A program made the translations under genes and the position numbers. A model generated the notes under the pieces. The model searched no databases. It saw only the letters and a list, made by a program, of their open reading frames with translations, and was not told the origin of the DNA. DNA of 64,000 nt from assembly GCA_947650285.1 (NCBI GenBank), contig CANTFL010001356.1, positions 38,833 to 102,832 on the forward strand, given 5' to 3'. Position 1 is the first letter of the stretch; the number at the start of each line of letters is the position of its first letter. Shown here one piece after another: positions 56,691 to 64,000 of this stretch. Source of the stretch: Hyaloperonospora brassicae (lineage: Eukaryota > Oomycota > Peronosporomycetes > Peronosporales > Peronosporaceae).

Positions 56691-57485
56691 GAACTTTTGA
56701 GAAGAGAATTGGATTCTCATCCGGTTGTTTTCGTGAAAGGTAGTATTGTTGATCGACCGATTCTTCGTGTCCACAATATTCGAGCAAGAATTCTTCCACC
56801 AGCGCCTTCCAATCAAATTGTATCGATTCGTTCAGTTGGAGATACCAATATCGGGCTGGAACGGTGAGCACATCGCCGAACACCGAAAACATTTCTTCAT
56901 CAGGTATTTGTTCTCGAACAAAGGCCGATCTGACCTTGCCGATCCATCTCCGAGCCCAATCTTCGTCTCGACTTTTTCCTGAAAATCCTTCCAGACGTGA
57001 GATCACGGAAGACCTAATTCTCTGAGTGGAAATCTAGATATCGATGTGGTTTCTGAAGTGGCTACATATGGCCGCCTTTGTTCTACAAGCCATGATCGAT
57101 CATATGAACTTTCGCTTAGACGAAAGGGCTTCGATCCCACCAATTCAGATTTGACGTCCGAGATGATCGATGCATGGCAAGACGATCTCATTTGATTCTG
57201 CTTGGACGTGATAAAATCCAGGGCGATCTTGTCTTCAGTCAACGCGATTTTGTCCACTAGACGAATCATAATCTCGGCAAAAGCGTCCACTGCGATCTCG
57301 ATCTGTTCCATACTGCATTGTCACATGTCCTTCACATCGAAATCGCCGAAGCAAAATCCGGTTTCTATCAGCAGACAGAAAATTAACGCGACAGCGTCGA
57401 TGTGACTGGCGGCTCTCTTCAGTATTGACACCGGCCTATTCAGCGATCTCATTAGCTTTGGCTGTAGAATTTTGAAGACAGCTTC
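56691..57485 (-). pseudogene. gag: Gag fragment
   Basis: Capsid-like sequence (RLEGFSGKSRDEDWARRWIG at about 56995-56940) and upstream pieces in several frames, with no start because LTR R2 lies at 57486. Confidence 0.7.
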
Positions 57486-59238
57486 TGTGGTAAAGTCACT
57501 AATCAAATTTTGGGATGTGGATCGGTGACTACCCAGTTAAGGCGTCACTTACTGGTAAAATATGATGACATTGGACCTAGCGATTCAATAAGGAGATAGA
57601 AAGCGATCTCAACGGGGATCGGCGATCCGATCCAACTGTCTTCAGGTTTATGGATATGGATCGACCTGAGACAGAGCGATCTGGGACAAGACGACAAATA
57701 GAACGATTTCCATGGAGCGATCTGGGACAAAGATCTGGGACCAGGTGACGCGATATGACTCTGTGACGAAGGTGTAACATCCAGCAGATCGGTGACACTC
57801 TTTACCAGTCTCTCAAAGGGAGTACTGATTTAGGTTAATTATAGCCCGATCTGGAAGTGTGGATACTCGTGGGAGTCCAGGGAACTGTTTCAAGACCTGT
57901 GGATGGTCTCGTTGATCCGATAAACCCAGGAGGATGAGATTGGAGCACGTACGGTAAACAGAAAGCTATTTACTGCTGAATTGTACTGTACCGATCATCA
58001 ACAATCTCTAATTGGACATCAGATCGGTCATATTCCCTGCTGATTATGGATATATCGGTGATGGAGCTATTGGATCGTAATAAACATGCTTGTTGAAGGT
58101 CCATGAGTGATGTCGCAAGAGTTCAGATCGAAATAGTCAGTGGAAGCCGGTTGAATTGACGTCGCAAAATGGATTTAGACACATTCCGCATTTTGGATAC
58201 TATTCTGGACGTTTCGGTATCAAAATTGGGTATTTGGTACCGTATTTGGAATTTGGTCTCGTTTGGTGTCTAGGTACGATATCGGGAGTATCGGCGCTAT
58301 CTTTGGAGTACAGGTCACGAAATTTCGACACGTGTTCAAGGGTGCGGTCAAGCTTCAAGGTGATCGACTTGGAGAGTGATCTACGGTTTGGAATAGGCTT
58401 AAGGATAGGTTGGCTATTAATTTGGTTGGTCAATAAAACAGTTACCGTTTTTATATAAAAAGCACGTCGCAGACTTCTCTTCCGGGCAGGATATTTGGCC
58501 TCCCGGCGATCAAGAGATTTCGCCGCGCCGTGGTTTCGTGTACTCACCTTGGATAGTTTGGCCAAGGTGGGGTTAAGGTAACTCAACTTAACTCAAACTG
58601 CTAGGGTAGCAGCCACACAACAAAGGAAAAGGAAAAGGATTTTGGACACAAGATCGCGAGGCGGCTCAAGTGGTCAGAAGATCTGGACAAGGAGCTCAAG
58701 ACAAGACCGAGCAAGACTGAAGCGATCTACAGGGCAGATCGGCACGTTTCATTTTGGCAAAAAAAGCAACCGATCCGCCCACATTGTGCACTTCCGGCAA
58801 GATCGGCCGATCCCGAGACCAGATCGGACCGATCCCAACGCAAGATCGACGCAAGACTATCATTTGCTGAGTGAAGATTCCCGCACAGCGAAGACCCCGA
58901 TCCCGAAGACAAGTCGAGATCGGTGTGATTCAAGATCGAGATCGCGACGTTTCCGGATAGAGATCGCCGCGACTTAAGATCAGGATCGCAGAACCCCTGT
59001 TCGTGGTGTGAAGATTTCCGCACGGGAAGCGAACTCTCAACCCAACCTCTCAGCGAGGTCGACATCTCCCAAGGCCATTACGAAGAGCTCAAGCCAGCCC
59101 AACCGACGGGTACACAAGGTGAGCACAAGGTTATACAGCAAGGCACGGATCGGAGTACCCCCTCCGTGAGTCGGCAAGTCTGGGCAAGGGGAAGATCGAC
59201 CCTCACTAAAGCAATTTTGTGAGATCGACTTCGCCACG
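57486..59238 (+). repeat. LTR R2, plus orientation
   Basis: TGTGGTAAAGTCAC to GACTTCGCCACG, 1753 bp, inverted relative to LTRs C and F. Followed at once by ATGGTGTGCG, the gag start. Confidence 0.85.
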
Positions 59239-60437
59239 ATGGTGTGCGTGTCCGGATCTTCTGAGACCTCTGGATTTCATCGTGAGTCCACTGGCGAAGA
59301 TGTCAAGATCAAGCAAGAACCTGGGATTGAAGTGTCAGCAATAGAGGGATCGACGCAGACACGTAGAAGCACAAGATTCTCAGGTCATCAGGGTTTCGGG
59401 AGGGGCTCTGATGAAATGAAAATGAAAGAGGAAGATCGAGAGATCTATCTGGAAGATAAACCTCAAATACCTCCTAGGGTACTTTCGGGGGCCACCGCAG
59501 ATCGATCTGCCAAGAGCTATCTGCTGGATGAAAATCCCAAGGTGAAAACCGAACCGGCGAAAGCCAAACTCAATACCCTCGTTAGCAGGTCACCTGACAT
59601 TAATACGAGGAAGACGTTGGCCGGATCGGCACGAAAGAAGAAGAAAGTGTCGGTATCGAATACCCTCGTCAGCAGGTCACCAGACACTAACACGAGAAAG
59701 ACGGCCAAGAAACCCGCCGGATCGGCACGAGAGAAGAAGAATGTGCCGGGATCGAATACCCTCGTTCGCAGGTCACCCGAAATTCATACGAGGAAGACGG
59801 CCAAGAATCCCGCCGGATCGGCACGAAAGAAGAAAAATTGCTGGGATCGAATGGCGAAGATCATAGAATCGGAAAACCAATCGGATCGGAGATCGTAGTC
59901 AAAGAAGAATATGATCGTGAGATGGCCGAGATCGCGGTGTCGAAGATTGAGTCGGTGACTCAAATGTGGGAGCGTGCTAAATGGAAGTGCTATTATAGCC
60001 ACTTCAAGACAGTGCTCAAGACAGACCCAGTGTTTAAGATATTACGGCCCAAGTGGATCGGCCCTCTGGGTAAGCCGATCTCTATCCCGCCGCCCGTGAC
60101 TAGCAAACTCGGTGCGATTGATTTGATTTTGCAGATGTTGAATGACACGGGCTTCTGCATTAATGATTTCGATGGAGATGAATTGGCGGGATGCAGCTTG
60201 GAACAATTGAAGAACGTAGTAAGCGAGTTCGTGGAGGTCACGATACTTCTGGTGGGCAAAGCCACCACTCCTAGAGACGGGGTTGTCATACCCTCGGGAT
60301 CTCCTCAAGAACATCCCTCAGGATCGCCTTATTACGCCTCAGCTGACTCCGAGATCGAGTCAGATGGGTCCAATAGCGTTCGTCGGATGTCTTTGGGACC
60401 ATCGGGAGGTTCGTTTCCAAAGGGCAGGATCGGCTAG
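59239..60437 (+). pseudogene. gag: Gag, N-terminal part, plus-strand copy
   Basis: ATG 59239 directly follows LTR R2. The first frame ends at 59898 and the next is open to 60437, so there is one frameshift at 59838-59898 and then a TAG where relatives have Gln. Contains a three-unit tandem repeat (59572-59840) not seen in copies 1 and 2. The later part matches the pre-capsid block (TDPVFKILRPKWIGPLGKPI). Confidence 0.8.
59572..59840 (+). repeat. Three-unit tandem repeat in gag
   Basis: Units of 87, 96 and about 85 bp start at 59572, 59659 and 59755 (AATACCCTCGT), each coding for NTLV, RSP, TRKT and a Lys-rich end. Confidence 0.8.
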
Positions 60438-60494
60438 GCCAGGATTGAAGCCTTTGAAGAGCAAGCCAAGATCGACATACAACCAAGGTCGTCC

Positions 60495-62135
60495 GTGGTC
60501 TCATATCTGGAAGGGTTTTCAGGAAAAGGTCGAGACGAAGATTGGGCTTTGAGCTGGATCGACAAGGTCAGATCGGCTTTTCTTCGAGAACAAATACCTG
60601 ATGAAGGAAAATGTTTGGAGCTCGGTGATTTGCTCACCGCTCCAGCCCGACATTGGTATCTCCAACTGAACGAATCGATACAATTTGATTGGAAGGCGCT
60701 GGTGGAAGAATTCTTGCTCGAATATTGTGGATACGAAGAATCGGTCGATCAACAATACTACCTTTCACGAAATCAACCGGATGAGAATCCAATTCTCTTC
60801 TCAGGACAACGTTCACCGCATAAATCGAAGGTGAAAAAGATAAAAGCTACTGATCAACCCATCGAGATCCCTGTTGAAGAACCTACGGAGGTGAAGATCG
60901 GTATTAGTCAAGTGTTCTCAAGGTTGTGGATCGCACGAGGACATGATTGGGTGCCAACAGTAAGATACGGCCCTGGCAAGCTATTATATCTGCAGGTGAC
61001 GAATATTGGTGATCAGAAGATCGTGTTACCACCACATACCACACTCGGTATGGGGATGAAAGGCGAGACAACACCACGATCTCAAGAATACGTATTGTAT
61101 GGATCTGGCCCATATAAGGAGTGTCAAACCTTAGCGTATGAAAATACTACAGATGAACAATGGAAGTGGCCCGATAATGAATGGATCGAATCGCCGGCAA
61201 ATCATTCGAACTATGGCAGAACGATAAAGTTAATGGCACGACCAAAAGATGATCCGGTGGAACCGGCGAAAGAAGCGGCAGTAGTTCCTCATCGGATTTC
61301 TAAATCTGAAACGGGAGGAGAAAGTATCAAATCTGCGTCAGGAGAAGAGAATGCCGTCGTCGATATGCTCTCACATGATGAATCGTTTCAGAGTTCTGCT
61401 GATAGAGATCGCGAAGGTGATCCACAGTATTTGACGGAACGAGATCGAAGAGTGATTCATCCTTCACACGATAGATCGGTTCAACGTCATATTGATCAAG
61501 ATCGAGAAAGTGATCGCTCCTATGCAATGAATCGATACTACGAAGATGACCCACAGTATTGGACATGTCAAGATCGCGATGATGATACACAGTATTCGAC
61601 AGATCGAGACTGCGAAGTGAATCCGCCTTCTCACTATGGATCGTTTACTCTTTCTATCGATCAAGATCGAGAAAGAGGTCAAGGGTTTTCTACGGTTCAA
61701 AATCCAGAAGGTGACCCGCAGTACTGGATATGTCAAGATCGTGAAGAAAATACGCATTTACCCGATGGATCGTTTGAGCTTTCTGTCGATCAAGATCGAG
61801 AAAGTCATCAAACGTATTGTATGGATCAAGATTTCGAAGCTGATCTAGACTGGGGGCGCGGATTTCTATGCGGCGATCACCCTACAAGTGTATATCGACT
61901 GTGTATGAAGACACCTTCAGCGATGGATAGTAAAGAGAAGATTAAAAGCGTCGAGTGGATACAAGACCGACCGAAGCAAGAGATCGACGCCACAAGGGAG
62001 ATTAAGACTGTAGACACCGAGTCTGAGGTAGCTGATCTGTTACAAGAACGGTCCAGCCGTCAGGCAGACGGGATCGGGTTCAAGAGGGGGAGTCGCAAGA
62101 AGAGCACACCCGACAGGTCAAAGGACTCGAAATAA
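60495..62135 (+). CDS. Capsid fragment fused to protease linker, plus-strand copy
   Basis: 546 codons without an ATG at the start (in frame with the preceding gag across the TAG at 60435-60437). Capsid motif (LEGFSGKGRDEDWA), then a direct join at about 60806 to the post-protease block (IKATDQPIEIPVEEP) and a long linker with repeated DRD-type units (about 61390-61830). The protease active site and zinc fingers are missing because of the deletion. Long open frame despite loss of function suggests that the deleted form itself was copied. Confidence 0.65.
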   Translation: MVSYLEGFSGKGRDEDWALSWIDKVRSAFLREQIPDEGKCLELGDLLTAPARHWYLQLNESIQFDWKALVEEFLLEYCGYEESVDQQYYLSRNQPDENPILFSGQRSPHKSKVKKIKATDQPIEIPVEEPTEVKIGISQVFSRLWIARGHDWVPTVRYGPGKLLYLQVTNIGDQKIVLPPHTTLGMGMKGETTPRSQEYVLYGSGPYKECQTLAYENTTDEQWKWPDNEWIESPANHSNYGRTIKLMARPKDDPVEPAKEAAVVPHRISKSETGGESIKSASGEENAVVDMLSHDESFQSSADRDREGDPQYLTERDRRVIHPSHDRSVQRHIDQDRESDRSYAMNRYYEDDPQYWTCQDRDDDTQYSTDRDCEVNPPSHYGSFTLSIDQDRERGQGFSTVQNPEGDPQYWICQDREENTHLPDGSFELSVDQDRESHQTYCMDQDFEADLDWGRGFLCGDHPTSVYRLCMKTPSAMDSKEKIKSVEWIQDRPKQEIDATREIKTVDTESEVADLLQERSSRQADGIGFKRGSRKKSTPDRSKDSK

Positions 62136-62247
62136 TTGCGACCGTGAGATTGTCGAAGGGGAACGCGGATGCGAGGTCGCCGGCGCAGTATAAGGTGGAG
62201 ATCTATCAAGCGTCGATTGGATGGAAATAATCGGTATGTGAAGACAG

Positions 62248-64000
62248 TGTGGTGGAGTCGATCTCACAAAATTGCTTTAGTGAGGGTCGATCTTCCCCTT
62301 GCTTAGACTTGCCGACTCACGGAGGGGGTACTCCGATCCGTGTCCTTGTTGTATAGCCTTGTGCTCACCTTGTGTACCCGTCGGTTGGGCTGGCTTGAGC
62401 TCTTCGTAATGGCCTTGAGAGATGTCGATCTCACTGAGAGGTTGGGTTGAGAGTTCGCTTCCCGTGCGGAAATCTTCACACCACGAACAGGGGTTCTGCG
62501 ATCTTGATCTTGATTCACGGCGATCTCTATCCGGAAACGTCGCGATCTCGATCTTGAATCACACCGATCTCGACTTGTCTTCGGGATCGGGGTCTTTGCT
62601 GTGCGGGAATCTTCACTCAGCAAATGATAGTCTTGCGTCGATCTTGCGTTGGGATCGGTCCGATCTGGTCTCGGGATCGGCCGATCTTGCCGGAAGTGCA
62701 CAATGTGGGCGGATCGGTTGCTTGTTTTGCCAAAATGAAACGTGCCGATCTGCCCTGTAGATCGCTTCAGTCTTGCTCGGTCTTGTCTTGAGCTCCTTGT
62801 CCAGATCTTCTGACCACTTGAGCCGCCTCGCGATCTTGTGTCCAAAATCCTTTTCCTTTTCCTTTGTTGTGTGGCTGCTACCCTAGCAGTTTGAGTTAAG
62901 TTGAGTTACCTTAACCCCACCTTGGCCAAACTATCCAAGGTGAGTACACGAAACCACGGCGCGGCGAAATCTCTTGATCGCCGGGAGGCCAAATATCCTG
63001 CCCGGAAGAGAAGTCTGCGACGTGCTTTTTATATAAAAACGGTAACTGTTTTATTGACCAACCAAATTAATAGCCAACCTATCCTTAAGCCTATTCCAAA
63101 CCGTAGATCACTCTCCAAGTCGATCACCTTTAAGCTTGACTGCACCCTTTGAACACGTGTCGAAATTTCGTGACCTGTACTCCAAAGATAGCGCCGATAC
63201 TCCCGATATCGTACCTAGACACCAAACGAGACCAAATTCCAAATACGGTACCGAATACCCAATTTTGATGCCGAAACGTCCAGAATAGTATCCAAAATGC
63301 GGAATGTGTCTAAATCCATTTTGCGACGTCAATTCAACCGGCTTCCACTGACTATTTCGATCTGAACTCTTGCGACATCACTCATGGACCTTCAACAAGC
63401 ATGTTTATTACGATCCAATAGCTCCATCACCGATATATCCATAATCAGCAGGGAATATGACCGATCTGATGTCCAATTAGAGATTGTTGATGATCGGTAC
63501 AGTACAATTCAGCAGTAAATAGCTTTCTGTTTACCGTACGTGCTCCAATCTCATCCTCCTGGGTTTATCGGATCAACGAGACCATCCACAGGTCTTGAAA
63601 CAGTTCCCTGGACTCCCACGAGTATCCACACTTCCAGATCGGGCTATAATTAACCTAAATCAGTACTCCCTTTGAGAGACTGGTAAAGAGTGTCACCGAT
63701 CTGCTGGATGTTACACCTTCGTCACAGAGTCATATCGCGTCACCTGGTCCCAGATCTTTGTCCCAGATCGCTCCATGGAAATCGTTCTATTTGTCGTCTT
63801 GTCCCAGATCGCTCTGTCTCAGGTCGATCCATATCCATAAACCTGAAGACAGTTGGATCGGATCGCCGATCCCCGTTGAGATCGCTTTCTATCTCCTTAT
63901 TGAATCGCTAGGTCCAATGTCATCATATTTTACCAGTAAGTGACGCCTTAACTGGGTAGTCACCGATCCACGTCCCAAAATTTGATTAGTGACTTTACCA
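62248..64000 (-). repeat. LTR F, minus orientation, reaches the window edge
   Basis: Starts TGTGGTGGAGTC. The last bases shown (GACTTTACCA) lack only about two bases of the expected end. It would be the 3' LTR of a minus-strand element lying mostly beyond the window, or a solo LTR. Confidence 0.82.

Larger units (their letters stand above)
53370..57485 (-). mobile_element. Third internal region of the GATC-rich family, decayed
   Basis: Follows LTR C with the same PPT-like junction (ACCGCCCCCTGTACTG). Contains a remnant antisense ORF, a pol C-terminus, a protease-linker frame and broken gag, all on the minus strand except the antisense ORF. Cut off inside gag by LTR R2 at 57486. It is the only piece in the window that still shows the family's pol end. 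Confidence 0.75.
59239..62247 (+). mobile_element. Plus-strand copy of the family, truncated by LTR F
   Basis: Gag and linker frames follow LTR R2. The region 60495-62240 is an inverted near-copy of about 55240-57006, including the same internal deletion. It is cut at 62248 by LTR F in the opposite orientation. Confidence 0.75.

Noticed and set aside
1..64000. tRNA or rRNA genes
   Set aside because: No sequence with tRNA A and B boxes in a cloverleaf or rRNA similarity was seen by eye; a covariance search would be needed to exclude small ones.

Overview
The window looks like oomycete nuclear DNA (Phytophthora or downy-mildew type). The few host genes have short GT-AG introns (50 to 178 nt, several with CTAAC-like branch points) and compact spacing, and they are surrounded by Ty3-type LTR retrotransposons, a Mutator-like element and a decayed OTU-peptidase gene of the kind common in oomycete repeats. 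No bacterial signals are present. The species assignment is inference.

Layout. 1-2108: decayed DNA with one broken minus-strand frame. 2109-9809: complete but dead Ty3 chromovirus (element 1, plus strand, 534-bp LTRs). 10043-10781: small two-exon gene of unknown function. 11.7-20.4 kb: decayed DNA holding a solo LTR and a split pseudogene interrupted by element 2 (13617-19953, minus strand, 391-bp LTRs that appear to differ at two sites, perfect 5-bp target duplication). 20731-27898: a host-gene island with a secreted class-3 lipase, a frame-broken METTL/EEF2KMT-type methyltransferase, a TFIIS-like zinc-ribbon protein, an ERV46/ERGIC3 cargo receptor and a small three-exon cysteine protein. 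28867-31297: Mutator-like element with 9-bp target duplications, carrying a decayed SNAPC4-like Myb gene. 31376-32449: decayed OTU-peptidase gene. 34134-34525: solo LTR of the element 2 family.

34659-64000 is a nest of one large GATC-rich LTR family (LTRs about 1.75-1.97 kb). A tandem LTR-internal-LTR-internal-LTR array (36689-53369) is flanked by copies in the opposite orientation. Its internal regions encode Gag and an aspartic protease, but pol stops at the N-terminus of reverse transcriptase. In place of the rest of pol there is an intact antisense ORF for a Ser/Pro/Asp-rich coiled-coil protein, so these copies must depend on a partner element. A remnant pol C-terminus lies at 54262-54852.

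Most unusual observations: elements 1 and 2 are filled, in LTRs and coding sequence alike, with short near-perfect hairpins; element 2 has a well-formed -1 frameshift signal between gag and pol; the GATC-rich family starts gag one base before its primer-binding site, directly against the LTR; and the Mutator-like element contains a recognisable transcription-factor pseudogene. All calls come from reading the sequence; no searches were run.
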